Positions 15,070-24,186 of a stretch of 41,230 nt of DNA are shown piece by piece (positions within the stretch are counted from its first letter, which is position 1; each line of letters starts with the position of its first letter). Under the pieces are notes generated by a model. The model was not told the origin of the DNA. It searched no databases and worked only from the letters and a program-made list of their open reading frames with translations. The translations under genes were made by a program, and so were the position numbers. Source of the stretch: a virus; the IMG/VR virus record IMGVR_UViG_3300009496_000020, positions 1 through 41,230 of that record. One strand, 5' to 3'.

Positions 15070-15659
15070 TGCAAAGCGTATACAACTTTATAGTTAGCCC
15101 AAAAGATGGGCGATCTACTAGCGAAAAAGAAATAGAAGGCAAAAAACTGCTGTTAAATACAGAAGTGCAAAACCACCATTATACTAGTAGGCTTGGTGTG
15201 GTTAATAGCGTACCTAAAATTACCAACGGAGACATACGAGAAGGTGATGAAATAATAGTGCATCACAATGTGTTTAGAAGATTTAGAGACGTTAGAGGCA
15301 AAGAAAAAGACAGCCGGGCGTTTTATAAAGAAGATATGTTCTTTGTATATCCTGACCAGGTTTACGCATACAAACGCAATGGCGAATGGAATGCTTTACC
15401 TGGTTTTTGCTTTATAAAGCCTATAAAGGCAAAAGATAAATTTAACTTGCATAAAGAAGAACCTTTAATAGGTATTATTAAGTATGCTAGTGAAGATTTT
15501 AAAGCGGGAGCACTTATAGGGTTTAAGCCTGGTATGGAATACGAATTTAATATAGAGGGTGAACGATTGTATCGTATACCCGCCAATCAAATTACAGTCG
15601 AATATGAATATCAAGGAAACGAAGAAGAGTATAATCCTAGCTGGTCACAAAGCTGTTGA
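15069..15659 (+). CDS. Putative double GroES-like (tandem Cpn10-fold) protein
   Basis: A 196-residue beta-rich protein with two GroES-like halves. Half 1 (~6-110): IEGKKLLLN, RLGVVNSVP and DIREGDEIIVHHNVF, echoing GroES GGIVL, RGEVLAVG and VKVGDIVIFND. Half 2 (~112-182): GFCFIKPI, LIGIIKYASE and GALIGFKPGMEYEFNIEGE followed by RLYRIPANQITVEY. A GTG 6 nt upstream is in frame, but ATG 15069 overlaps the previous stop as TAATG. The 3' end overlaps the putative small terminase by 56 bp. With a true GroEL/GroES pair 3-5 kb upstream, it may be a second, specialised chaperonin lid, or a virion or packaging protein that reused the fold. Confidence 0.6.
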   Translation: MQSVYNFIVSPKDGRSTSEKEIEGKKLLLNTEVQNHHYTSRLGVVNSVPKITNGDIREGDEIIVHHNVFRRFRDVRGKEKDSRAFYKEDMFFVYPDQVYAYKRNGEWNALPGFCFIKPIKAKDKFNLHKEEPLIGIIKYASEDFKAGALIGFKPGMEYEFNIEGERLYRIPANQITVEYEYQGNEEEYNPSWSQSC

Positions 15660-15876
15660 GGAACTTATTAAAGTTGCTAAAGAGGCTATAGTTGATTCAG
15701 ATGACGATATATCCGCCGACAGATTAAAAAACGCGGCAGCTACTAAAAAGCTGGCTATATTTGATGCTTTTGAAATATTAAATCGTATACAAGACGAAGA
15801 GCGTATACTAGATAATAAACCCAAGGAAGAAAAGAAAGAAGCTTTTTCTGGTTTTGCTGAAAAAAGATCTAAGTAA
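15604..15876 (+). CDS. Putative terminase small subunit
   Basis: A 90-residue helical protein, MNIKETKKSIILAGHKAVEE, then ISADRLKNAAATKKLAIFDAFEILNR, ending in a Lys/Glu-rich tail. The AAATKKLAIFDAFEIL helix is a pattern I recall in small proteins placed just before TerL in marine phages. I start it at 15604 because homologous-looking sequence begins there; the open frame extends further upstream. It overlaps the preceding gene by 56 bp and ends in TAATG shared with TerL. Position and size fit a small terminase; DNA binding is not proven. Confidence 0.6.
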   Translation: MNIKETKKSIILAGHKAVEELIKVAKEAIVDSDDDISADRLKNAAATKKLAIFDAFEILNRIQDEERILDNKPKEEKKEAFSGFAEKRSK

Positions 15877-18089
15877 TGTACGAGCAGAGCTTAGTAAAAA
15901 CAGTAGAGCCTATAAAGCTTAACACGCTTCATAGATTAAATAAAGGTAAGAAGTGGAAATACGGGTACAATAAAGAGCAGGATTTAATTGTTATAAGTAA
16001 GACAGGCCAAGTCGGGGAAATAATAGATATACAAGGATTGGTTGTAGGTTTACCGCCAGTCCCTAAAAACTTAAATAAGGGAGCTAACAGATGGGCCGTT
16101 AAGGATTACCCAAAAGAGCTTAAAAATATTAAAAGTATATTCGATTGGCAATCTTATTCAGATGAGTTTAAAGAGAAATGGGAGGGCTACATAGATGAAG
16201 AATTTAACAATCGCGAAAACGGTTATTGGTTTTATAATAATAACGTCCCGACTTATATTACTGGCACTCATTACATGTACTTGCAGTGGAGTAAGATCGA
16301 CGTTGGAAACCCCGATTACCGTGAAGCAAACAGATTATTCTATATATTCTGGGAGGCCGTTAAAGCAGACGCACGAGCTTACGGAATGTGCTACCTTAAA
16401 AACAGACGGAGTGGATTCTCATTTATGGCATCAGGAGAAACCGTTAACCTTGCAACCATATCAGGCGACGCTAGATTCGGCATACTATCAAAATCAGGTA
16501 GCGATGCTAAAAAAATGTTTACCGATAAAGTTGTACCAATTTCCCTCAACTACCCGTTTTTCTTCAAGCCCATACAAGATGGTATGGATCGACCGAAGAC
16601 TGAATTGGCGTATAGGGTTCCTGCTTCTAAGTTAACTCGTAAATCTATACAGTCCAAAGAAGCTCGCGTAGAGATGGAAGGTTTAGATACAACTATTGAC
16701 TGGAAAAATACAGGGGATAACTCTTATGATGGTGAAAAGTTAAAGCTGCTAGTCCACGACGAAAGCGGTAAATGGGAAAGACCTGATAATATATTAAACA
16801 ACTGGCGCGTTACAAAAACGTGTCTTAGATTAGGTAGCCGCATTATAGGTAAATGCATGATGGGTTCCACGTCAAACTCTTTAGATAAAGGCGGCGGCAA
16901 CTTTAAAAAGCTTTATAACGATTCCGATGTTTCTAAGCGTAATAACAATGGCCAAACAAAATCAGGTTTGTACAGTTTGTTTATACCTATGGAGTGGAAC
17001 TATGAGGGTTTTATTGACGAGTACGGGCAGCCAGTATTTGACACGCCTGTCGGAAAAAGCGTTTTAGACCCGTTTGGCGACACTATTGAAACAGGTGTTG
17101 TAGATTATTGGAATAATGAAGTAGATGGCCTTAAAGGCGACCAAGATGCTTTAAATGAATACTACAGACAGTTCCCGCGTACAACAGAGCACGCCTTTAG
17201 AGACGAAACTAAAAATAGTATTTTTAACTTAGCAAAAATCTACGAACAAATTGATTACAATGATGATCTGCGTAATACTAATGTTATAACCACTGGTAAC
17301 TTTCAGTGGGAGTTAGGCGTAAAGGATACCAAAGTAATGTTTTTACCAAGCCCGCAAGGTAGGTTTAAAATATCGTGGATACCTAACGCTGAGGTGCAAA
17401 ACAGATCAATTATTAAAAACGGTATAAAACATCCAGGGAATGAGCATATGGGCGCATTTGGCTGTGATAGTTATGATATTTCAGGTACTACCGACGGCAA
17501 AGGTTCAAAAGGCGCGCTGCATGGACTAACTAAGTTTAGCATGGAAGATGCGCCACCTAGCACATTCTTTTTAGAGTATATAGCTAGGCCTCAAACTGCA
17601 GAGATATTTTTTGAAGACGTACTTATGGCGTGCGTTTTTTACGGAATGCCTTTATTAGCCGAGAATAACAAACCAAGATTGCTTTACTATTTTAAACGTA
17701 GAGGCTATCGAGGTTATTCTATGAATAGACCTGACAGATTGTGGAACAAGCTTTCTGTAACTGAAAAAGAAATTGGAGGTATACCAAACTCCAGTGAAGA
17801 TATTAAGCAAGCACACGCAGCTGCTATTGAAATGTATATAGATAAATATATTGGGTTAAAAGAAGACGGTACTTACGGTAGTATGTATTTTAATGAAACT
17901 CTAAATGATTGGTCTAAGTTTGATATAAATAATCGAACAAAGTTTGATGCTGCGATTAGTTCCGGCTTAGCTGTTATGGCTTGCCATAAAGACATGTACA
18001 GACCAAATGCCGTTTTACAAAGAACAAAATTAAATCTCAATATTGCAAGATACAAGCAAGACGGAGATATATCGAAAATAATAAAATAA
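15876..18089 (+). CDS. terL: Terminase large subunit
   Basis: A 737-residue DNA-packaging motor. The ATPase P-loop region is CYLKNRRSGFSF (172-183), a non-classical Walker A; Walker B is KLLVHDESGKW with D295 and E296. The C-terminal nuclease begins at FGCDSYDISG (D531) and continues through GSKGALHG, followed by acidic DVLMA and the helical tail. Packaging cuts concatemeric DNA and pumps it into proheads through the portal. The start overlaps the putative small subunit (TAATG), and the portal gene follows 4 bp after the stop. The architecture resembles terminases of uncultured marine podovirus-like phages. Confidence 0.9.
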   Translation: MYEQSLVKTVEPIKLNTLHRLNKGKKWKYGYNKEQDLIVISKTGQVGEIIDIQGLVVGLPPVPKNLNKGANRWAVKDYPKELKNIKSIFDWQSYSDEFKEKWEGYIDEEFNNRENGYWFYNNNVPTYITGTHYMYLQWSKIDVGNPDYREANRLFYIFWEAVKADARAYGMCYLKNRRSGFSFMASGETVNLATISGDARFGILSKSGSDAKKMFTDKVVPISLNYPFFFKPIQDGMDRPKTELAYRVPASKLTRKSIQSKEARVEMEGLDTTIDWKNTGDNSYDGEKLKLLVHDESGKWERPDNILNNWRVTKTCLRLGSRIIGKCMMGSTSNSLDKGGGNFKKLYNDSDVSKRNNNGQTKSGLYSLFIPMEWNYEGFIDEYGQPVFDTPVGKSVLDPFGDTIETGVVDYWNNEVDGLKGDQDALNEYYRQFPRTTEHAFRDETKNSIFNLAKIYEQIDYNDDLRNTNVITTGNFQWELGVKDTKVMFLPSPQGRFKISWIPNAEVQNRSIIKNGIKHPGNEHMGAFGCDSYDISGTTDGKGSKGALHGLTKFSMEDAPPSTFFLEYIARPQTAEIFFEDVLMACVFYGMPLLAENNKPRLLYYFKRRGYRGYSMNRPDRLWNKLSVTEKEIGGIPNSSEDIKQAHAAAIEMYIDKYIGLKEDGTYGSMYFNETLNDWSKFDINNRTKFDAAISSGLAVMACHKDMYRPNAVLQRTKLNLNIARYKQDGDISKIIK

Positions 18090-18093
18090 AACT

Positions 18094-20520
18094 ATGGCTG
18101 AGTCAGTTGTAAATAATTTTTTCCCTAGCCAGGTTGCTAGCGACCAGGAGAAGATGTCATTTGAATATGGCCGCCAGGTAGGTAGAGCTATTCAATCTGA
18201 ATGGTTTGGTGGCAATTCAGGAAACGTAAGATTTCAAAGTAATCAAAATAGTTTTCATGGGTTAAGATTATATGCCAGAGGCGAACAGCCAATACAAAAA
18301 TACAAAGATGAATTATCTGTTAACGGTGATTTGTCTTATCTTAATTTAGATTGGAAGCCTGTTCCTATATTATCTAAGTTTGTTGATATTGTGGTTAACG
18401 GTATTGCGGACAGATCTTTTGATTTAAAAGCATATTCACAAGATCCATACGGGGTTGAAAAGCGTACTGCATATATGGACTCTATTATAAGAGACATGCA
18501 AACCCAAGAGATTAATGACTATGCGGCTGAAGCGTTTGGTATTAACTTATACGAAAACGATAAAGAGAATTTACCGGGTTCAAAAGAAGAGCTAGAGTTG
18601 CATATGCAGCTAAGCTATAAACAAGGTATTGAAATAGCAGAGGAAATAGCAATTAATACTTTATTTGATGGCAACAACTATGATTTAGCTAAAAGAAGAG
18701 TATATTACGATTTAACAACCATCGGTATTGGTGCGGTTAAAAACACATTTTCAGAATCGGAAGGGGTTGTTATTGATTATGTAGATCCAGCTAATCTTGT
18801 TTATTCTTACACTGAATCTCCTTATTTTGAAGACATATATTATGTTGGAGAAGTTAAGAACATACCGATCAACGAATTAAAAAAGCAATACCCTCAACTC
18901 GACCAAGCTCAGCTTGACAAAATAAAAGCAGCGGGGTCTTATAATAACACAACTTCTTGGAATCAATTTAATGACGGCGCCGATCGGGGTTATGATTCTA
19001 ATACGGTGCAGGTTTTGTATTTTAATTACAAGACCTATATGAACGAGGTATACAAAGTAAAAGAAACGGCTACAGGCGGTTTAAAAGCTATACAAAGAGA
19101 CGATCAATTTAACCCACCTGCAGATTCCGAGGGATTTGCTAAAGCGTCACGCTCACTAGAGGTATTATATGAGGGCGCTATGATATTAGGGCCTAGTATG
19201 CTATTAGAATGGGGAATGGCTAAAAATATGGTACGTCCTAAAAGTGATTACAATAAAGTAAAAATGAATTACAGTATTGTAGCACCAAGAATGTACAGAG
19301 GCCGTATTGAATCTATTGTAAGCCGCTGTACGGGATTTGCTGATATGATACAGCTTACTCATTTAAAGATGCAGCAGGTGCTGTCTAAAATGATGCCTGA
19401 TGGTGTGTACATGGACGCTGATGGTTTAGCTGAGATAGATTTAGGGAACGGCACAAACTACAATCCGCAAGAAGCGCTTAATATGTTCTTCCAAACAGGT
19501 TCAGTTATTGGACGCTCATTTACTCAGGAAGGCGATATGAATCCAGGTAAAGTTCCAATCCAGCCGTTACAAACCGGAGCAGGTGGCCAAAAGCTACAAA
19601 CGCTAATTCAAACATATAACTATTATTTGCAAATGATTCGTGACGTCACGGGTCTTAATGAAGCTCGCGATGGTTCAACACCTGATTCAAGAGCACTGGT
19701 TGGCGTGCAAAAATTAGCTGCTGCGAATTCTAATACCGCTACAAGACATATATTAGACTCAGGATTGTTTTTAACAGCGGATACAGCAGAGTCTTTGTCG
19801 CTTAGAATATCAGATATACTTGAGTATAGCCCGTCTAAAGAAGCTTTTATTCAAAAGATAGGTGGGTTTAATGTAGGCATACTGGAAGAACTTAATGACC
19901 TATACCTTCACGACTTTGGTATTGTACTTGAATTATCACCAGACGACGAAGAAAAAGGTATGCTAGAAAATAACATACAAACCGCGCTTTCCGCTGGGCT
20001 TATAGATTTATCAGACGCAATTGATATACGAGAAGTTAAAAACCTTAAGTTAGCTAATCAGTTATTAAAACTGCGTAGAAAGCAAAAGCAATTACGCGAT
20101 CAAGAAATACAACAGCAAAATATACAAGCGCAAGCGCAAGCGAACGCACAAGCACAACAAGTAGCAGCGCAAGCGGAAATACAGAAAGAACAAGCGCTGT
20201 TCCAAACAAAAGCGCAGCTTGAACAAATGAAAGCTCAAATTGACCAGCAAAAAATGCAGTCTGAAGTTCAATTAAAGAAAGAACTTATGGCCTTGGAGTT
20301 CCAATACAACATGCAGCTTAAGGGCATTGAGGTTGATGGGCAAAAGCAAAAAGAGTCTAGTAAAGAAGACCGCAAAGACGAAAGAACTAAAATGCAAGCG
20401 ACTCAACAAAGCGAGTTAATTGATCAAAGAAAAAATGACTCGCCACCTAAAAACTTCGAATCCTCTGGAAACGATATACTTGGCGGTGGGTTTGGCTTAG
20501 GTACCTTTGAACCTAGGTAA
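18094..20520 (+). CDS. Portal protein
   Basis: An 808-residue protein following TerL by 4 bp. N-terminal and central parts (FHGLRLYARGEQPIQKYKDE, DWKPVPILSKFVDIVVNGI, RVYYDLTTIGIGAVKN, DPANLVYSYTESPYFEDIYY, SIVAPRMYRGRIESIVS, RDVTGLNEARDGS) are typical of large portals. The last ~150 residues are a Gln/Ala-rich coiled coil (about 655-760) and a glycine-rich tail ending GFGLGTFEPR, likely the barrel or internal crown. A dodecameric ring at one capsid vertex binds TerL and the tail adaptors. The identification rests on position and fold pattern and is strong. Confidence 0.85.
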   Translation: MAESVVNNFFPSQVASDQEKMSFEYGRQVGRAIQSEWFGGNSGNVRFQSNQNSFHGLRLYARGEQPIQKYKDELSVNGDLSYLNLDWKPVPILSKFVDIVVNGIADRSFDLKAYSQDPYGVEKRTAYMDSIIRDMQTQEINDYAAEAFGINLYENDKENLPGSKEELELHMQLSYKQGIEIAEEIAINTLFDGNNYDLAKRRVYYDLTTIGIGAVKNTFSESEGVVIDYVDPANLVYSYTESPYFEDIYYVGEVKNIPINELKKQYPQLDQAQLDKIKAAGSYNNTTSWNQFNDGADRGYDSNTVQVLYFNYKTYMNEVYKVKETATGGLKAIQRDDQFNPPADSEGFAKASRSLEVLYEGAMILGPSMLLEWGMAKNMVRPKSDYNKVKMNYSIVAPRMYRGRIESIVSRCTGFADMIQLTHLKMQQVLSKMMPDGVYMDADGLAEIDLGNGTNYNPQEALNMFFQTGSVIGRSFTQEGDMNPGKVPIQPLQTGAGGQKLQTLIQTYNYYLQMIRDVTGLNEARDGSTPDSRALVGVQKLAAANSNTATRHILDSGLFLTADTAESLSLRISDILEYSPSKEAFIQKIGGFNVGILEELNDLYLHDFGIVLELSPDDEEKGMLENNIQTALSAGLIDLSDAIDIREVKNLKLANQLLKLRRKQKQLRDQEIQQQNIQAQAQANAQAQQVAAQAEIQKEQALFQTKAQLEQMKAQIDQQKMQSEVQLKKELMALEFQYNMQLKGIEVDGQKQKESSKEDRKDERTKMQATQQSELIDQRKNDSPPKNFESSGNDILGGGFGLGTFEPR

Positions 20521-20552
20521 TTATAGTAATAATAATTTTATAATATCTTATC

Positions 20553-21722
20553 ATGAGTGAAGAAACTAACCCGGTAGTAGGCGTCGATGAAGACGGCACT
20601 ATCAAAGTAAACATGCAAGCTAATGCCGTTCAAGAGCAAAGCACAGATGAGGTTCCTGTACGCGACGAACCCGCAGTTAGCGAAGAAGTACCAGAACAAA
20701 ACGTCGAAGCAGCAGTTGAAGAATCTGCCAGAGAAGAAGAGCGCGTTCAAGATGAACAGCCTGTTCAAGAAGAACCAGTAGAAGAAACTTCTGTATTACA
20801 AGAAATTACAGACGAAGAAGTAGAAGAAGTAGCGGAACAACTTGAAGAAGATGTAGCCACAGCAATTGAAGAATCCGCAAAAGCCGGCGCAAACCTGCCC
20901 GAAAACATTCAAAAAGTTGTTGACTTTATGGATGAAACGGGTGGTACTTTGGAAGATTATGTGCGGCTTAATACTGATTACTCACAGTTAAATGAAGATC
21001 AGTTATTGCGCGAGTACTACGAAACAAAATATAAATCGTACGATAGAGAAGACATTGACTTTTTATTAGAAGACAAATTTTCTTACGATGAAGAGCTTGA
21101 CGAGGAGCGCGATGTACGTTTAAAGAAAATAGAACGCAAAAGAGCGCTATCAGAAGCTAAAGAGCATTTAGATAATTTAAAGTCTAAATATTACGATGAA
21201 ATTAAAGCCGGATCTAGGTTAAACCCTGACCAGCAAAAAGCGGTAGAATTTTTCAATCGCTATACAAAAGAAAGTGAGGAGGCTGCTAAAATTGCAGAAC
21301 AACAAACCAGTAGGTTTAACCGCGAAAGCGCGAAAGTATTTAACGAAAATTTTCAAGGGTTTGATTACAACGTTGGAGACAAAAAGTACCGCTTTAAGGT
21401 TAACGATACTGGCAAGGTTAAGGATACCCAAGGTGACATTAACAACTTTATCAAGAAGTTCTTGAACGAAAAAGGTGAAATGTCGGACGCTAAAGGCTAC
21501 CATAAATCGCTGTTCACCGCAATGAACGCTGATCAAGTTGCACAACACTTTTACGAGCAAGGCAAAGCCGATGCAGTAAAGGATAGTATGGCCCGCACAA
21601 AGAACGTTGATATGAATCCGAGAGGGGTTCACGAAGAAGTAACAGCGGCTAATGGGTGGAAAATACGCGCAGTTGACAGTGGAACTAACAGCTCTAAACT
21701 TAAGGTTAAGTTTAAAAAATAA
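20553..21722 (+). CDS. Capsid scaffolding protein
   Basis: A 389-residue protein between portal and capsid genes. Residues ~1-110 are very acidic (many Glu/Val/Gln, for example EEVPEQNVEAAVEESAREEE). The middle is helical and charged (EHLDNLKSKYYDEI; FFNRYTKESEEAAKIAEQQT), and the C-terminus is basic (NSSKLKVKFKK), the usual capsid-binding end of scaffolds. Such proteins assemble the prohead and leave before DNA enters. There is no obvious protease in the window except the small HExxH protein and the motif in the 2593-residue protein. Composition and position support the call; direct similarity is not visible. Confidence 0.8.
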   Translation: MSEETNPVVGVDEDGTIKVNMQANAVQEQSTDEVPVRDEPAVSEEVPEQNVEAAVEESAREEERVQDEQPVQEEPVEETSVLQEITDEEVEEVAEQLEEDVATAIEESAKAGANLPENIQKVVDFMDETGGTLEDYVRLNTDYSQLNEDQLLREYYETKYKSYDREDIDFLLEDKFSYDEELDEERDVRLKKIERKRALSEAKEHLDNLKSKYYDEIKAGSRLNPDQQKAVEFFNRYTKESEEAAKIAEQQTSRFNRESAKVFNENFQGFDYNVGDKKYRFKVNDTGKVKDTQGDINNFIKKFLNEKGEMSDAKGYHKSLFTAMNADQVAQHFYEQGKADAVKDSMARTKNVDMNPRGVHEEVTAANGWKIRAVDSGTNSSKLKVKFKK

Positions 21723-21746
21723 TAATCCATTTAAAATTTTACACAA

Positions 21747-23198
21747 ATGGCATTTGCAACAGCGCCAGATACACTGGCAAATTTAGCGCACCTAACACCA
21801 CGTCCTGTTAAGGGCTTGTTCGGTGACAACTATATTCCTTTAGCGAATATGGATTTTACACAACAATTTCTTCCTGAAGTATACGAGAAAGAAGTAGAGC
21901 GTTACGGTAATCGTACGATCGGCGGATTCTTGCGTATGGTGGGAGCAGAGATGCCTATGGCCTCTGATCAAGTAGTATGGTCTGAACAAGGTCGTCTACA
22001 CATTGCTTACGATGATGTTAAATTAAAAACAACCAGCACTTTAGAGATTACTCAAACAGCCGCTAAGCCTTCTTTGATTGGCCCGGGTATGACTTTAGTA
22101 GTTAGCCAAAGCCTTGCGGGTGGAGCTATCACTACTTTTAAAGCGTTTGTTACAGAAGTTACTGCTACTTCAGCTACTATTCAAACTGTAGGGTTCAAAG
22201 CTTATGAAACAGCAGCAGGTCTTGCTCCAGCTGCTATTGCGGTAGATTCTGCAGACTTAAGCTTATTCGTATACGGTAATGAGTACGGAAAAGGATCTAA
22301 AGAAGCTGGTAACTCATTAGACGCTTCGTTCAATCATTTTTCTAACCAGCCTATTATCTTACGTGATAAGTACAGCGTTAACGGTTCTGACACAGCACAG
22401 ATCGGTTGGGTTGAAGTAACTACTGAAGCTGGAACTTCTGGCTACATGTGGTATTTGAAGTCTGAGCACGAGTCGCGCCTACGTTTTGAAGACTACCTAG
22501 AAATGTCTATGGTTGAAGCTGAAAAAGCTGTATCAACGTTTAACGCGCCAACCGCTAACGGCGGTCAAGTAATTGCAGGTACTCAAGGTTTGTTCTCTGT
22601 ATTAGAAGAGCGCGGCTTAGTTTACAACAACGCTGACTTCGGCGGTGGTAATGGACTAGGTGAGTTTGATACTATTCTTTCTGAGCTTGATAAGCAAGGT
22701 GCTATTGAAGAGAACATGATGTTCTTGGATCGTGCAACTTCTTTGTCTATCGACAATATGCTTGCTGCTCAGAATTCTTACGGAGCGGGTGGTACATCTT
22801 ACGGTGTATTTGACAACTCTGAAGATATGGCATTGAACTTAGGATTCTCTGGATTCCGTCGCGGTTCTTATGACTTCTACAAGACTGACTGGAAATACTT
22901 GAACGATTCAACTACTCGCGGATCTATCGGCGATATTGAAGGGGTAATCGTCCCTGCAGGTACTTCTACTGTTTATGACCAACAATTAGGCAAGAACATC
23001 TCACGTCCTTTCTTACACGTTCGTTACCGTGCTTCTGAAGCAGACGATCGTCGTATGAAGTCTTGGGTTACTGGCTCAGTTGGTGGAAATTACACTAGTG
23101 ATGCTGATGAAATGAATGTTCACTTCCTTTCAGAGCGCACAATGTGTACTCAAGCAGCTAACAACTTCGTATTGTTGAAGAAAACAACTAACGCATAA
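21747..23198 (+). CDS. Major capsid protein
   Basis: A 483-residue protein directly after the scaffold, expected to have the HK97 fold. The order is PVKGLFGDNYIPLANMDFTQ, ERYGNRTIGGFLRMVGAEMP, VVWSEQGRLHIAYDDVK, a variable beta region around 110-200, ESRLRFEDYLEMSMVEAEKA (a spine-helix-like part), then FGGGNGLGEFDTILSELDKQ and FLHVRYRASEADDRRMKSWV. All 19 arginine codons are CGT or CGC, unlike the AGA-rich neighbours, a mark of high expression. A strong hairpin follows (23212-23241). It is likely the most abundant virion protein and a candidate client of the phage chaperonin. Confidence 0.9.
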   Translation: MAFATAPDTLANLAHLTPRPVKGLFGDNYIPLANMDFTQQFLPEVYEKEVERYGNRTIGGFLRMVGAEMPMASDQVVWSEQGRLHIAYDDVKLKTTSTLEITQTAAKPSLIGPGMTLVVSQSLAGGAITTFKAFVTEVTATSATIQTVGFKAYETAAGLAPAAIAVDSADLSLFVYGNEYGKGSKEAGNSLDASFNHFSNQPIILRDKYSVNGSDTAQIGWVEVTTEAGTSGYMWYLKSEHESRLRFEDYLEMSMVEAEKAVSTFNAPTANGGQVIAGTQGLFSVLEERGLVYNNADFGGGNGLGEFDTILSELDKQGAIEENMMFLDRATSLSIDNMLAAQNSYGAGGTSYGVFDNSEDMALNLGFSGFRRGSYDFYKTDWKYLNDSTTRGSIGDIEGVIVPAGTSTVYDQQLGKNISRPFLHVRYRASEADDRRMKSWVTGSVGGNYTSDADEMNVHFLSERTMCTQAANNFVLLKKTTNA

Positions 23199-23211
23199 GC
23201 GTTAATTTAAT

Positions 23212-23241
23212 ATTACCCTCGTCCTTTGTGGCGGGGGTAAT
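23212..23241 (+). terminator. Terminator-like hairpin after the capsid gene
   Basis: ATTACCCTCGTC (23212-23223), loop CTTTGT, GGCGGGGGTAAT (23230-23241) form a 12-bp stem with two G-U pairs. T-rich but not a pure T-run follows (TATTACCTTTATTT). It lies 14 bp after the capsid stop. It would stop or attenuate transcription, or protect the capsid mRNA 3' end, before the next gene. Confidence 0.75.
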
Positions 23242-23269
23242 TATTACCTTTATTTAATTATATTATATC

Positions 23270-24133
23270 ATGGCAACAGCAAAAACACCTGCGGCTAAAA
23301 AAGCTGCACCAAAAGCAAAAGTTGAAACATATGTTGAACCAGAACCAGAAGTTCTTGCAACTATTCAGCCTGAAACAAAAAAAGTTACAAAGAAAAAAGA
23401 TGAATGGGTTTTTAAAGACCGATTGTACGAACTAGCGAGCGGCAAAGAGCCGTTGGCTTACACCGTCCCTACAATGCACTCTGCAAAAAGCCCGTTACTT
23501 TACTTTGACAAAGAAAAAGGATACCAGCGAGAAATACGCTATGCTACTAACCAGCGCTCTCCATTTGTTGATGAGCAAGAAGGAACAGTAACACTAGGGC
23601 GTATTGTTTTAAGAAACGGTATCTTAAGAGTTCCTAAAGAGAACATAGCAATGCAAAAGTTTTTATCTGTACACCCGTTTGTTACATCCGGTATAATTGC
23701 AGAGTATAAACCTGAGGCGATCGCAGAAGACGAGGTTGATTGGATTGAAATGGAATTATTAGCGCTTAACGCTGCTAAAGACATGGCAGTCGATCAGGCC
23801 GAAGCGATAATGCGTGTTCAGAGCGGATCTAAGGTATCTGAGCTCTCTTCTAAGGAACTTAAAAGAGATTTACTTATATTTGCGCGTAAACAACCTGGTT
23901 TGTTCTTAGAGCTAGCCAATGACGATAACGTGGAATTAAGAAATATTGGGATCAAAGCCACAGAGCGTGGATTGCTAACATTATCAAGTGACAATAGAAC
24001 ATTTATGTACGGCGAAAATAAACGCAAGATCATGACTGTTCCTTTTGACGAACACCCTTATTCAGCGCTTGCCGCATTCTTCAAAACAGATGAAGGTATG
24101 GAAGTACTGAATGTAATTGAAAAACGACTATAA
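23270..24133 (+). CDS. Hypothetical virion protein with Lys/Ala/Pro-rich N-terminal tail
   Basis: A 287-residue protein. Residues 1-20 (MATAKTPAAKKAAPKAKVET) look like a histone-H1-like disordered tail, followed by an acidic/basic linker (EPEPEV, KKVTKKKDEW). The folded part starts VFKDRLYELASGKEPLAYTV and includes GRIVLRNGILRVPKENIAMQ. It is followed by helices (AVDQAEAIMRVQSGSKVSEL) and a C-terminal LAAFFKTDEGMEVLNVIEK. It lies between capsid and adaptor genes and is bounded by hairpins on both sides. The charged tail could bind DNA inside the capsid; a head-completion or tail-neck role is a fair guess. Family not recognised. Confidence 0.65.
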   Translation: MATAKTPAAKKAAPKAKVETYVEPEPEVLATIQPETKKVTKKKDEWVFKDRLYELASGKEPLAYTVPTMHSAKSPLLYFDKEKGYQREIRYATNQRSPFVDEQEGTVTLGRIVLRNGILRVPKENIAMQKFLSVHPFVTSGIIAEYKPEAIAEDEVDWIEMELLALNAAKDMAVDQAEAIMRVQSGSKVSELSSKELKRDLLIFARKQPGLFLELANDDNVELRNIGIKATERGLLTLSSDNRTFMYGENKRKIMTVPFDEHPYSALAAFFKTDEGMEVLNVIEKRL

Positions 24134-24140
24134 GTCAAAT

Positions 24141-24168
24141 AGTGGGGATCGCTAGCGCGGTCTCCACT
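24141..24168 (+). terminator. Terminator-like hairpin
   Basis: AGTGGGGATCGC (24141-24152), loop TAGC, GCGGTCTCCACT (24157-24168) form a 12-bp stem with two G-U pairs, followed by TTTAATAA. It starts 8 bp after a stop and 46 bp before the next ATG. With the hairpin at 23212-23241 it isolates the 287-residue gene as its own segment. Confidence 0.72.
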
Positions 24169-24186
24169 TTAATAACATAAAACATT

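Noticed and set aside
15559-15603. Upstream Met for the putative small terminase
   Set aside because: It would overlap the preceding gene by 101 bp; the added residues are its out-of-frame shadow and do not look like part of the domain.
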